From DATKDU01 sp035512595 (GTDB lineage: Bacteria; Planctomycetota; Planctomycetia; Pirellulales; Pirellulaceae): 18,152 bases of DNA. A program made the translations under genes and the position numbers. Below are positions 5,864-13,745 of this stretch, one piece after another (position 1 is the first letter of the stretch; each line of letters starts with the position of its first letter). The notes under the pieces were generated by a model. It did no database searches. It had not been told where the DNA came from and was given only the letters and a program-made list of their open reading frames with translations. Location: positions 1-18,152 of the forward strand of contig DATKDU010000035.1 in the NCBI GenBank assembly GCA_035512595.1. The letters run 5' to 3'.

Positions 5864-8621
5864 ACAGCATCCCCATTTTGAGCGTGGCCCGCTCGCCGCT
5901 GCGAAGCTGGGCGAGCAAGTCCCCTGCCGCCGCATCGGCGGCAGAAAGCTCCGTAAGAATCTTCTCCGCGTCAGCCGCCTGTTTGGGGCGCATTGCTTTC
6001 GTCCGCTGAACCAGCGTCTCCAGGAGCAGCCGCTGCAAGAGCACCGTGCGGTGCGCCTCATGATCACCCAGGTATTCAGCGACCCGCAGGTTGTGCGTCC
6101 ATGACTCTTCCATTCGTCGCCCCGCCGCGCGGACCACAACTTCCAGCGCGGCGGCTGGAGATTCCGTCCCCAGATATTCGGCCGCCGGCACCGCCAGCAC
6201 GCGGGCTCGCTGGCGATAGGCCTCGGCCAGCGCGTCCACCGTCGTCACCGGCCCCGCGCTTGCCGCAACCGCATGCCCCTTGAGCGATTCCAGATCGGCC
6301 AGCAGCTCGCGGAGCAAAAGCTGCCGAAGCTGCGGCTCGGGGGTCTCGTCAGCGATGATCTGTCCGCCGCTGAGTGGGGACAGGATCTGGCTCCGCTGAC
6401 CGGGAGTGAGCTGCGATTGGCTCAAGTGGTCGGCCACGGCCAGCCGCACCTGCCGCCAGGAGCGTAGCGGCGAAAGCGACTCGAGCATCGCCTCCACTTC
6501 TTCGTCCCCCTTCTTGGCGAGCAAGTAGCGGGCGACGATGGTCGCCTGATCGTAAGTGATATCGCCCGCCAGCGGCACTCGGGCCGCCACGATCCGCAGC
6601 GCATTGACGCGCACCACCGGCGCCTGGTTCTCGAAGTCGGCAAGCTGGCCGATCGCCCGCCCCAGCGACTGCCGCTCGGAAGGACTGAGCGGACGCTTGC
6701 GAAGCGGGGCCAGCCGCGGTCCGGGAACCGCGCCGCTGTCGCCGGGCGCGCTCTCTTCCGGCTCCGCCTTCTCGACGGTGACCGGCTCCTCCTCGCGCAC
6801 CAGTTCGTCGAAGATGGCAAACCCCGGCTCCCCCTGAGCCAAGGCCAGCGCCTGCGTGGCCAGCTCGGCCAGCTCGACCGTCTCGGCCATCGTCGCGCCG
6901 CGATCGGCCAGCGATGCGGGCGCTCGCCCCAGCACCGGCTCGACGGCGGCTTTGAGCTCGTCCCAGCGATCTTCCGCCGACTGCGCGATAGGGACACCGG
7001 CCGCACCGAGCGCCTGTCGCACGGCGCGGGCCACTTGCCGCGGGTCGTCGCTGCGCGGACGCGCTCCGGCGCGGCGCACCAGCAGAGCGCCCAGCGCCTT
7101 TTGCAAGGCCGCATTCTCCGCGCGGCGATAGACGTTCAGCAGCTCCAGCACCACCACCGGGTCGCGCGACGAACACAAGCTCTCCATCAGCGGCTCAAAC
7201 GTCTTCCACGCCTGTTCCGCCCCGGTTAGCATCGCCACCAGGAACGCCGTATTCAGCCGCTCCAGCTCCTCGGGGGTCAGCCACAGCGACCCCTGCGTCG
7301 TCAAAAACACTTGCAGTCCGGCCGCTTCCTGCGGCTGCCCGGGGCCCCGCGACGTCAAATGGCGATAGAGCGTCTTGGTCAGCGCCGCGTGCGTCGTCCG
7401 CAGCGACTGCGGATCGAGGGCGTCGGTCGGAGCCACGCGGACGCCGACCGCGGCCGACGTGGCCGCCGCCAGCGCCTCGGCTCGCGCCGCCGGCATTCCC
7501 TGCCGCGCCAGGAGGGCCAGCGCCGTCTCCGCCGCAAAATAGGCCCGCTGGTAGATGGCCGAGGAGCGGGTCAACTCCTGACCGCCGCCGGGAATTAGCG
7601 ACAGCAGCCCTTGCCGCAACTCGCCGGCGCATACCTCATCCGGATCGAGCGCGTGGCAGCCGGCCATCAGGTCGATGACCGTCTGCCGCTCGGGTCGATC
7701 GGCGTCGATCTTGAGCGCCAAACTCACAAGCTGCGCGTAGGCTTGTTTTCGGATCGCGGCATCACCGGAGCGGAGATCGTCATACAAACCGGCCACGTCC
7801 TTCACCTCACGGCGCGCGGTGGCCATCGAGACGGCCAGATCGACATCCCACCAGGCGGGCTGCGCAGGGGGCGTTTTGGTTTCCGGGAGGACCGACGTCG
7901 CCGTTTCCGTGGAACCGTCGGCGGCGACCTTTTCGGAACGCGAGCGATTGTTGTGATACACGACGACCAGCGTCGCCACGACGAGCGCTACGGCACTCAG
8001 CGATCCGGCGAGAATCAGCCGGTTCATCAGCCGCCCCGACGCTGCCGCCCGGCGGCTGGCTGCCAGCTTCTCCTCAATCAGCTCGTCCGCTTCCTCGAAC
8101 GACAGCCCCCATTTCTCGCCGGCGGACCGCAGCCGGTCCCACGCTTCGCGCGACAGCCACGTCGCGTCGCCAACCGCCTCGTCCACCATGTCCACATAAA
8201 GCTGAACGGCCTGGTCGCCGGTGATATGCCGCATGCCCAGCTCGACGGCCACTTCCGCCAGCACCTCGCGGACGGTCGGTTCATCGAGGCCGTATTTGCG
8301 CTTGGCGCTCTCAACGACGCGGGCTTCGATTTCCGGGCCGATGACCGTGCGATGGCGGCCTGCCAGATCCTTGTGCAGCCGCTGGCGGAATTTTTCAACG
8401 ATCGGGTCGGTCGCCTTCGGCCGGGCGCCATCCTTCAGCGAGCGGATCGCCTCTTCGGCCTCGGCGTCCGACAATCCAAGCTCCCGCGCGACCTGCGCCA
8501 ACTTGACGCGGGACTGCGGCGAAAAGCCCCGCTCCTCGGCCAGGATCACTGCCGCCCGATCGCGGAAGGCGCGTAGCGGATCGGCGTGGGCTGCGGGTCG
8601 CGTTGGCGGAGGAGTGGACAT
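5850..8621 (-). CDS. Large single-pass membrane protein of the ExbB/ExbD run
   Basis: 923 residues from ATG 8621 (MSTPPPTRPAAHADPLRAF). The open frame extends upstream to 8726, but that part translates a repeat hairpin, so I do not use it. No Shine-Dalgarno sequence precedes ATG 8621. Residues 1-198 are predicted cytoplasmic and helical, with three related modules centred on GLSDAEAEEAI, GLDEPTVREVL and GLSFEEADELIEE. One transmembrane helix follows (about residues 201-224, LILAGSLSAVALVVATLVVV). The remaining ~700 residues would be periplasmic and helical, of low complexity in A/L/R/E, with no recognised domain. It lies 105 nt downstream of the TPR gene. The topology (cytoplasmic sensor-like part, one membrane pass, long periplasmic arm) fits a partner of ExbB/ExbD, but that role is inference. 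Confidence 0.82.
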   Translation of the reverse strand: MSTPPPTRPAAHADPLRAFRDRAAVILAEERGFSPQSRVKLAQVARELGLSDAEAEEAIRSLKDGARPKATDPIVEKFRQRLHKDLAGRHRTVIGPEIEARVVESAKRKYGLDEPTVREVLAEVAVELGMRHITGDQAVQLYVDMVDEAVGDATWLSREAWDRLRSAGEKWGLSFEEADELIEEKLAASRRAAASGRLMNRLILAGSLSAVALVVATLVVVYHNNRSRSEKVAADGSTETATSVLPETKTPPAQPAWWDVDLAVSMATARREVKDVAGLYDDLRSGDAAIRKQAYAQLVSLALKIDADRPERQTVIDLMAGCHALDPDEVCAGELRQGLLSLIPGGGQELTRSSAIYQRAYFAAETALALLARQGMPAARAEALAAATSAAVGVRVAPTDALDPQSLRTTHAALTKTLYRHLTSRGPGQPQEAAGLQVFLTTQGSLWLTPEELERLNTAFLVAMLTGAEQAWKTFEPLMESLCSSRDPVVVLELLNVYRRAENAALQKALGALLVRRAGARPRSDDPRQVARAVRQALGAAGVPIAQSAEDRWDELKAAVEPVLGRAPASLADRGATMAETVELAELATQALALAQGEPGFAIFDELVREEEPVTVEKAEPEESAPGDSGAVPGPRLAPLRKRPLSPSERQSLGRAIGQLADFENQAPVVRVNALRIVAARVPLAGDITYDQATIVARYLLAKKGDEEVEAMLESLSPLRSWRQVRLAVADHLSQSQLTPGQRSQILSPLSGGQIIADETPEPQLRQLLLRELLADLESLKGHAVAASAGPVTTVDALAEAYRQRARVLAVPAAEYLGTESPAAALEVVVRAAGRRMEESWTHNLRVAEYLGDHEAHRTVLLQRLLLETLVQRTKAMRPKQAADAEKILTELSAADAAAGDLLAQLRSGERATLKMGMLYAVP

Positions 8622-8624
8622 GGG

Positions 8625-8704
8625 GAGGTGTGAGAGTGTGCGGGTATGAGGGTGTGAGGGTGTGAGGGTTTTTTCACCCTCACACCCGCATACTCTCATA
8701 CCCC
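8625..8704. repeat. Imperfect 30-bp inverted repeat (GTGAGGGT type)
   Basis: Arms 8625-8654 and 8675-8704 match at 26 of 30 positions as reverse complements. All four differences are purine transitions. The loop contains further GTGTGAGGG units and a run of six T. It fills most of the gap between the TPR gene stop (8727) and ATG 8621, and ends 3 nt before that ATG. In mRNA it would form a strong hairpin immediately upstream of the start codon. Confidence 0.8.
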
Positions 8705-8726
8705 GATACCTGCCTCGCGTTGGCAA

Positions 8727-11354
8727 TCACTTTCGATCCAACCGTTGCTCCAGTGCCGCAAACTTCTCCCGCCACGCTGCCGACTTCACCTCGGGGTAGA
8801 GCAGCTTGAACTGTTTCCACACTTTCTGTGCCGCGGCAGGGTCGGTCTCCAGCAGGCAAGTGATCTGGTAGTGCTTGGCTTCCAGCCACTCGTCGCTCCC
8901 CCCCTTGAGCCCCGCCAGCAGCGTCCGCCAATGGCCGGCGGCGGCTGCTAAATGCCCCGCCTGCACGTGGGCGATGCCGGCCCGCCGCAAATACTTCTTG
9001 TCGCTGGGCAGTGCCGCCACGATCTTGTCGAGCCGAGCAGCGGCCTCCTTCCACCGGCCCAGCGATTCATCATAGGCCGCCAGTCGGCTGGAGACAGCCA
9101 GCGCGTTCTTCGTCCCGGCAATCGCTTCCGGCGAATCACCGATCAGCTTCGTTAGCCGCTGGTAAATGGCCGCCGCCTCCTCCTGGCGGGCTCGCTTGTC
9201 GCCGGCACTGGCCGCATCGACAGCGGCGTCGGCTTGCCGCGCGACGATGATCAGCGCCGGCAGCTCATAGGGAGTGCCGCCGCCGTGCATCGCAATCCAA
9301 TCGGCCGCGCGGCGCAGCTCGGCGTCGTCCTTCGTCCGCTGGGCGTGCTGAAGCCGGCGGTAGTGGTACTCTGCCAGCAGCGGGCTGCTGTCGGCCAGCG
9401 ATCGGGCGGCACGCTGGGCACGGTTCAAATACCGCTCGATCTCCCCCTGCTCGCTGCCCGACTGTGCGGAGAGGACCTCGATGGCGATCAGGCTCGCGCG
9501 CAGCCGCTCATCGGGCCGGCCGCTCGTCCCGGCAGCTCCCAGAAATCGATCGACCGCGGCGAGCAGCTCGCTGGCCAGATTCTCGTCGGCACGCTTTTCA
9601 CCGCTTGCTTCGTTCCAGATCTTGTGCCGCAGGGTGACGATCTCGAACTGCGCCGCGAGGTAGCTCGCATCTCCAGGCTTGACCCGCAGCAGCGACTCGA
9701 TCGCCTTCTCGGGGACGACGTCCTGCCGAAGGCGGGCGATGTAGATGTCCGCCTTTCCCGCCTGTTCGCTGGCGGGAAAATCACGCTTCAGCGTCTCCAG
9801 GGCCGTCACCGCCGCCGCTGCGAACCGCGGCTCTTTCTTCTTCTGGGCCAGCGACTGCCAGGCGGCGAACTCCATCCAGTTGGCTTGCGCCGCCAGGTCC
9901 TCTTCCCCTTCCTTGAGCACCGGCGTCACTTCCCGGAAGGCCTGCGCCGCTTCCTCGAACTCCTCCAGCCGGAACTTGCACCAGGCCAGGTGGTAGCGGC
10001 ATTGCCCCGCCGCAAACAGGTCTTGCCTGGCGGCGCTCTGGGCCAGCGCTTTTTCCAAGGTCGCCGCCGCTGCTGTGTAATCGTCCCGGTGCTTGGTCTT
10101 CTCGGCGGCGAGAAACTGTGCCCGCCCATTGAGCCAAGTGAGATAGAAGCTGTCACGCGCCTCGGGGAGCTCGTACAGTTTGTGTTTGGTGACGAGCTGC
10201 CCCAGCGTGTCGAACTGCCGCAGGCGAGCCAGGCCAGCAATGCCGGCAAGGGCCAGCTTGCCTTTGGCGACGTGAGCGGCGGGATCGGCGCCGGAACCCG
10301 GCGATGCGCCGGCGCGGATCAGCGCCGTGCAGAAGCTGTTCTTGCCGGGGGTCGGCGGCGCGGCGAGTGCCGCGATTTTCAGCTCGGCCAGCTCGGCGGC
10401 CGCTTCGTAATCCCGGACGTTGAGCAGTCCCTTGAGTTGCCAGTAGGACGCTTCGTCGCGGAGGTTGGCCGGGGCGCTGGCGTGATCGAGCCAGCGGAAG
10501 CAGGCGGCCGCTGCCGCCGGCCGACCAAGCGCCGACTCGGCAAGACCCAGTCCGATGGCGGTCCGCGCCCGCCAGACCGATTCCAGGCCAAGCGAATCGA
10601 CCTCCACCGGTGCGTAGTCCTTCGCGTCATCGACGCCGAGCACGTCGCTGAAGTGCCGCTTGGCCGCGTTGAAGGCGCCGCTGGCGGCAGCCGGCGCTTG
10701 CTGCGTGAGACCCAGATAGTAATGTCCCCAGCCGGCGAAGTAGGTCGCCCTGGCCGCAACCGACTGGAGGCGAAAGACCTCTTCCTCGGTCTGCTTCGCC
10801 GATTTGGTTTCCATCAGGTCGTCAGCGCGGCTGAGCAGCCGCTCGGCCGCATCGTGGATCTCCTTGATCCGCGTCTCCAGCTCCGGCACGATCCGCGTGA
10901 GGATGTTGATCGCTTCGTGGGGCCGCTGGGTCTCCGGTTCCGCCGATTCTTCCAGCCACGTATTGACCAGGCTTTCCGCCCGCTGGAAATCGGCTTGCAG
11001 GAGCATCACCGTCAGCGTTGGCGTCTTGGCCTCAGGCAATTGCGCCAGCAGTTGATCGACGCGCTGTTTCATCGCCTTGAAGGCCGCCTCGTCCTCGGCG
11101 AGGGCCATCAACCGCTCGGCATACGCATCGGCCAGCTTGCGTCCCGCGGCCAGCTTGCTCTCGCGGCCGTGTTCTTCGGTCGCCAGGCGCTCCAAATGCC
11201 GCACGCGCAGGTCGGACAGGCCGAGTTTTTGCAAATACGCTTCGAGCGGATCGGCCGGCGGCCCTTGCGCGCGAAGCGATCCCACGGCAGCCAGCACGAG
11301 CAGTGCCGCGACCGCCAGCAGTCTCGGTTTACGGGGCAGCAGAGAGCGGCACAT
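8727..11354 (-). CDS. Secreted TPR-repeat protein linked to ExbD genes
   Basis: 875 residues. The signal peptide is clear: basic MCRSLLPRKPR, a hydrophobic core, and a cut after LRA at about residue 29. The mature protein is almost all helical. TPR-like pairs are visible, such as AGWGHYYLGL, ARTAIGLGLAESALGRPAAA, GQCRYHLAWCKFRLEEFEEAAQAF and LRRAGIAHVQAGHLAAAAGHW. TPRs form protein-binding superhelices, so this is likely a periplasmic scaffold. Its ATG overlaps the end of the second ExbD gene by 26 nt with no Shine-Dalgarno in front, which suggests translation coupled to ExbD. The stop is followed by a repeat hairpin and the large membrane protein gene. A long open frame on the opposite strand is a GC-rich shadow. 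Precise partners cannot be read from sequence. Confidence 0.85.
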   Translation of the reverse strand: MCRSLLPRKPRLLAVAALLVLAAVGSLRAQGPPADPLEAYLQKLGLSDLRVRHLERLATEEHGRESKLAAGRKLADAYAERLMALAEDEAAFKAMKQRVDQLLAQLPEAKTPTLTVMLLQADFQRAESLVNTWLEESAEPETQRPHEAINILTRIVPELETRIKEIHDAAERLLSRADDLMETKSAKQTEEEVFRLQSVAARATYFAGWGHYYLGLTQQAPAAASGAFNAAKRHFSDVLGVDDAKDYAPVEVDSLGLESVWRARTAIGLGLAESALGRPAAAAACFRWLDHASAPANLRDEASYWQLKGLLNVRDYEAAAELAELKIAALAAPPTPGKNSFCTALIRAGASPGSGADPAAHVAKGKLALAGIAGLARLRQFDTLGQLVTKHKLYELPEARDSFYLTWLNGRAQFLAAEKTKHRDDYTAAAATLEKALAQSAARQDLFAAGQCRYHLAWCKFRLEEFEEAAQAFREVTPVLKEGEEDLAAQANWMEFAAWQSLAQKKKEPRFAAAAVTALETLKRDFPASEQAGKADIYIARLRQDVVPEKAIESLLRVKPGDASYLAAQFEIVTLRHKIWNEASGEKRADENLASELLAAVDRFLGAAGTSGRPDERLRASLIAIEVLSAQSGSEQGEIERYLNRAQRAARSLADSSPLLAEYHYRRLQHAQRTKDDAELRRAADWIAMHGGGTPYELPALIIVARQADAAVDAASAGDKRARQEEAAAIYQRLTKLIGDSPEAIAGTKNALAVSSRLAAYDESLGRWKEAAARLDKIVAALPSDKKYLRRAGIAHVQAGHLAAAAGHWRTLLAGLKGGSDEWLEAKHYQITCLLETDPAAAQKVWKQFKLLYPEVKSAAWREKFAALEQRLDRK

Positions 11355-11757
11355 AAGAGACGGTTAGAAAACGGGCGTCCTTGCAAGCCTGGATGGCGAT
11401 GGCGGCCATGTCGAAGGGGGCGTCGTCATCCACGCGGACGAAGGCGCCGTCGATTTTGTTTTCGAACTGTGTGAGGACCGATCGCAGCTCGGCGGCGGAA
11501 GTGATCTCGCGCCCCCCCAGGCGGTAGACGAATCCGGGACCGCCGCGGACGACGTCCACGACGGCCGGGGCCAGATCGGCGGCACTCGTCGGCGTCGCCC
11601 GCTGGACCTTGATCCCTGGATCCAGCTCGCGTTCGGTCTCGATCAGGCTCGACGTGACGATGAAGTAAATGAGCAACAGGAACACGACGTCGATCATGCT
11701 GGTTAGCGGGAGATCGAGCTTCGCCTGGTGCTTGGCGCTGCGGCTGGTCAACCTCAT
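11329..11757 (-). CDS. Biopolymer transporter ExbD-family protein (second copy)
   Basis: 142 residues with the standard ExbD/TolR layout: a short basic cytoplasmic N-terminus, one membrane helix (LTSMIDVVFLLLIYFIV, residues ~18-35) and a periplasmic domain ending in ACKDARFLTVSYV. The membrane Asp that carries protons in this family is Asp23 in SMIDVVF. ExbD pairs with ExbB to turn proton flow into movement that energises an outer-membrane or wall-linked partner. The start codon overlaps the stop of the first ExbD gene by 4 nt (ATGA type), so the two are tightly coupled. The periplasmic domain differs markedly from the first copy, which suggests an ExbD heterodimer or two specialised partners. 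Confidence 0.92.
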   Translation of the reverse strand: MRLTSRSAKHQAKLDLPLTSMIDVVFLLLIYFIVTSSLIETERELDPGIKVQRATPTSAADLAPAVVDVVRGGPGFVYRLGGREITSAAELRSVLTQFENKIDGAFVRVDDDAPFDMAAIAIQACKDARFLTVSYVPLSAAP

Positions 11758-12173
11758 GGTCGCGGCTCCTGCACGCCGATGTTGACCCGCCGGATGTCGA
11801 ATCGCTCTAGTGCGCTGACGATCTGGTTCACCGGGCCGGCCCGGCCGCGGCGGTCGGCCCGGACGACGACGCTGACTCGCGATGGTTCGTTGTCAACGCG
11901 GGCCAATTCGTCCCCCACCAGCGACGCGAGCTGCGGAACTGTCAGCGGATTGCCATTGACGAATATCTCGCCGCTGCGCATCACGTTGACCGTGAGCGAC
12001 GACTCGGACTGCTCCTGCGAGCCCGCCAGCGGCGGGAGCTCGACGTCTTCTTTGCTCACCGATTTGACCTGCATGGCGGTCATGAAGTAAATCAGCAGCA
12101 GGAACACGACGTCGATCATCGGCGTCATATTCATTCCCAAGGCGCCGCCGCGTGCTCGCTTGTTGAACCGCAT
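11754..12173 (-). CDS. Biopolymer transporter ExbD-family protein (first copy)
   Basis: 139 residues. It starts MRFNKRARGGALGMNMTPMI, and the single membrane helix around residues 17-35 contains the key Asp21 in MTPMIDVVF. The periplasmic part has the usual ExbD strands (SSLTVNVMRSGEIFVNG, SRVSVVVRADRRG) and ends with a helix and strand (ALERFDIRRVNIGV). A weak AAGG lies 6 nt before the ATG. It is 41 nt downstream of the ExbB gene, and that gap contains a REP-type palindrome. It is translationally coupled to the second ExbD. Together with ExbB it would make the proton-driven motor of this gene run. Confidence 0.92.
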   Translation of the reverse strand: MRFNKRARGGALGMNMTPMIDVVFLLLIYFMTAMQVKSVSKEDVELPPLAGSQEQSESSLTVNVMRSGEIFVNGNPLTVPQLASLVGDELARVDNEPSRVSVVVRADRRGRAGPVNQIVSALERFDIRRVNIGVQEPRP

Positions 12174-12190
12174 GGGTTGCCTTTGCTTCT

Positions 12191-12213
12191 GGACAGGTTG
12201 AAAACTGTCCTAC
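12191..12213 (-). repeat. REP-like palindrome with GTAG head
   Basis: On the minus strand: GTAG, then GACAG-TTTTC-AACCTGTCC, a stem with a T-rich loop. It is nearly the same as the copy at 15015-15038, with one missing base and one substitution. Its GTAG starts 1 nt after the ExbB stop codon (12217-12215), and it fills the gap before ExbD. Confidence 0.8.
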
Positions 12214-12214
12214 G

Positions 12215-13072
12215 TTAACGCCGCCGCGACAAGGGCATGAGGATCCGTTCCACATGCTTGCCGCATTCGGAAACGATGCCGTCGATCTTGTTGCGGAAGT
12301 AGCTGAACACGACCATCGTTGGAATGGCCACGATGAGCCCCAGCCACGTCGTTACCAGCGCCTTGCTGATGCCGTTGGCCAGGTCCGCCGGCTGAGCCTT
12401 CCCGCCGGTCGAGGCAATCACATCGAACGCCTCCATAATGCCGGCCACCGTTCCGAACAGTCCCAGCATGGGTGCAATCGCGCCGATCACGCTCAGCATG
12501 TCCGTTTTGCGATACAGGCGGGCCGTGTTCTCTTCGCCGGCTTCTTCAGCCGCCGACTTGTAGTCTGCGAAGCCGAATTCGCTCCCCTGATACCGCTCCA
12601 AGGCGGCCAGCACCACGTCGGACGCGAGCGAATAGTTCTTGGGGTCCTGGCAATACTCCGTCGCCTCGCGAATCTTCCCTCCCGCGATCATCTCCTCGAG
12701 CTGGTCGAGCTGCGCCGGCGGCATCAGCCGCTCTTTGCGGATCGTGATCGCGTGCTCGATCATGAACGCCACCGCCACAATCGACAGGATGATGATGATC
12801 CCGCCGATCCAGCCGCCGGCAATGATCGAATCCATCAGCGTGCGGCGGCCAGGCTGCTCCCCGCCGGCCGAAGTTTTTTCAGTCGCCGGAGCGGCGGCAG
12901 CCACGTCCTCCACCAGCGGCTCGTCGTCGCTCGGATTCTTCTCTTCGTCCTGCGCAAAAACCGCCGGCAACCCCGCCAACCGCTCGACGGCATTCGACAA
13001 TCCCCACAGCACGAGGATTCCAAAGAGCAAGCGAATCCAAGTCGGCCAGTTGGAAGCGAAGTTTTGACGCAT
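12215..13072 (-). CDS. MotA/TolQ/ExbB proton channel family protein
   Basis: 286 residues from ATG 13072. A TTG at 13129 would extend the frame but lies inside a repeat, so I reject it. The N-terminus has a signal-like hydrophobic segment (WIRLLFGILVLWGL, residues ~12-25, possible cut after VFA at 40) and then an acidic spacer. The family core follows: helix GGWIGGIIIILSIVAVAFMIE (86-106), a cytoplasmic helical part (RKERLMPP to LYRKTD), and two helices with the family signature (MLSVIGAIAPMLGLFGTVAGI, then ALVTTWLGLIVAIPTMVVFSYF). It forms the pentameric proton channel around the ExbD helices. The added N-terminal segment is longer than in E. coli ExbB. A GxxExxY element lies directly upstream and probably supplies or interrupts the leader. 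Confidence 0.93.
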   Translation of the reverse strand: MRQNFASNWPTWIRLLFGILVLWGLSNAVERLAGLPAVFAQDEEKNPSDDEPLVEDVAAAAPATEKTSAGGEQPGRRTLMDSIIAGGWIGGIIIILSIVAVAFMIEHAITIRKERLMPPAQLDQLEEMIAGGKIREATEYCQDPKNYSLASDVVLAALERYQGSEFGFADYKSAAEEAGEENTARLYRKTDMLSVIGAIAPMLGLFGTVAGIMEAFDVIASTGGKAQPADLANGISKALVTTWLGLIVAIPTMVVFSYFRNKIDGIVSECGKHVERILMPLSRRR

Positions 13073-13117
13073 TATTGCGACTTCTTTCGATAAATGTCGA
13101 AACCAAAAACCGAAAAC

Positions 13118-13151
13118 GATCTGTGCCAATCTGTTTAATCCGTGTCCGATT
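13118..13151 (+). repeat. 34-bp dispersed repeat, left copy of the GxxExxY unit
   Basis: Begins GATCTGTGCCAATCTG and ends CGTGTCCGATT. It overlaps the 3' end of the GxxExxY gene, including the stop codon at 13135-13137. It matches the inverted copy 13605-13638 at 28 of 34 positions and the direct copy 13681-13714 at 29 of 34. Confidence 0.85.
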
Positions 13152-13575
13152 CATCACACTTTGGCAGTTGCGGCGATGTCCACACCAGCGAACCCTTCCG
13201 TTCGTTGTCGAACACCTTGCGTTTGATGTTCGGTTGGACGCCGAAGTTGAGAAGCAATCCCACCTCGATCCGCGTTGCCTTGAGGTAATTGAGCAACTGA
13301 GCCTCGTGCTCTGGACACAGCTCCCGCGAACCTTTCAGCTCCAGCAAGACCACGCCGCCGATCAAAAGATCCCCTTCGTATTCGCCAACCTTCTGTCCCT
13401 CATAAAACACGAGAATCTCGGGCCTTTCCTCCACTTCGATGCCGAGACGACGCAGCTCGTACGCGAGCGACTTCTGATAGACCCTTTCCCGGAATCCGTA
13501 ACCCAGCGTGTTGTAAACCTTGTAAAAGGCGCCGATGATTTTCTCGGTAAGTTCAGCGTGCTTTCCGTCGTTCAT
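13135..13575 (-). CDS. GxxExxY family protein, PD-(D/E)xK nuclease-like
   Basis: 146 residues from ATG 13575, with GAGGTG 5 nt upstream as a good ribosome site. The longer open frame translates repeat DNA. The name-giving motif is GFRERVY (residues 27-33). The region EGDLLIGGVVLLELKG places Asp69, Glu79 and Lys81 as in PD-(D/E)xK nucleases, and the family is grouped with that fold. Biological function is not established. The gene is bracketed by copies of a 34-bp repeat and lies between the helical-repeat protein gene and ExbB, where it looks like an inserted cassette. Family recognition is firm; mobility is inferred from the repeats only, since no transposase is present. Confidence 0.92.
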   Translation of the reverse strand: MNDGKHAELTEKIIGAFYKVYNTLGYGFRERVYQKSLAYELRRLGIEVEERPEILVFYEGQKVGEYEGDLLIGGVVLLELKGSRELCPEHEAQLLNYLKATRIEVGLLLNFGVQPNIKRKVFDNERKGSLVWTSPQLPKCDESDTD

Positions 13576-13604
13576 GGCTGCACCTCGGTGAAACGTTGGT
13601 TTGG

Positions 13605-13638
13605 AATCGGACACAGATGCCGCAGATTTGCACAGATC
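13605..13638 (-). repeat. 34-bp dispersed repeat, inverted copy upstream of GxxExxY
   Basis: Reverse complement relation to 13118-13151 (28 of 34 matching), so the two bracket the GxxExxY gene as inverted repeats. It lies 29 nt upstream of the GxxExxY ATG. Confidence 0.85.
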
Positions 13639-13680
13639 AAAAAGGAAATCAAATCTCCGAGTGGCAAAACGTCGCCGATC

Positions 13681-13714
13681 CATCTGTGACAATCTGTTCA
13701 ATCCGTGTCCGACC
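13681..13714 (+). repeat. 34-bp dispersed repeat, second direct copy
   Basis: Same orientation as 13118-13151, matching at 29 of 34 positions. With 13605-13638 it forms a second inverted pair of about 110 nt, and with 13118-13151 it forms direct repeats around the whole GxxExxY unit. It lies 31 nt beyond the stop codon (13746) of the upstream operon gene. Confidence 0.85.
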
Positions 13715-13745
13715 TCCGTTCCGCTGTGTTCCCTGGTCCCCCTCG

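Noticed and set aside
7611..8576. 321-residue open frame on the plus strand
   Set aside because: Antisense to the large membrane protein gene; Arg/Gly/His-rich with no recognisable features.
9234..11474. 746-residue open frame on the plus strand
   Set aside because: It is antisense to the TPR gene, Arg/Gly/Leu-rich, and has no signal peptide or domain; a typical GC-rich shadow.
13073..13129. N-terminal extension of ExbB from TTG 13129
   Set aside because: Its first codons come from the 34-bp repeat; ATG 13072 gives a normal leader segment.
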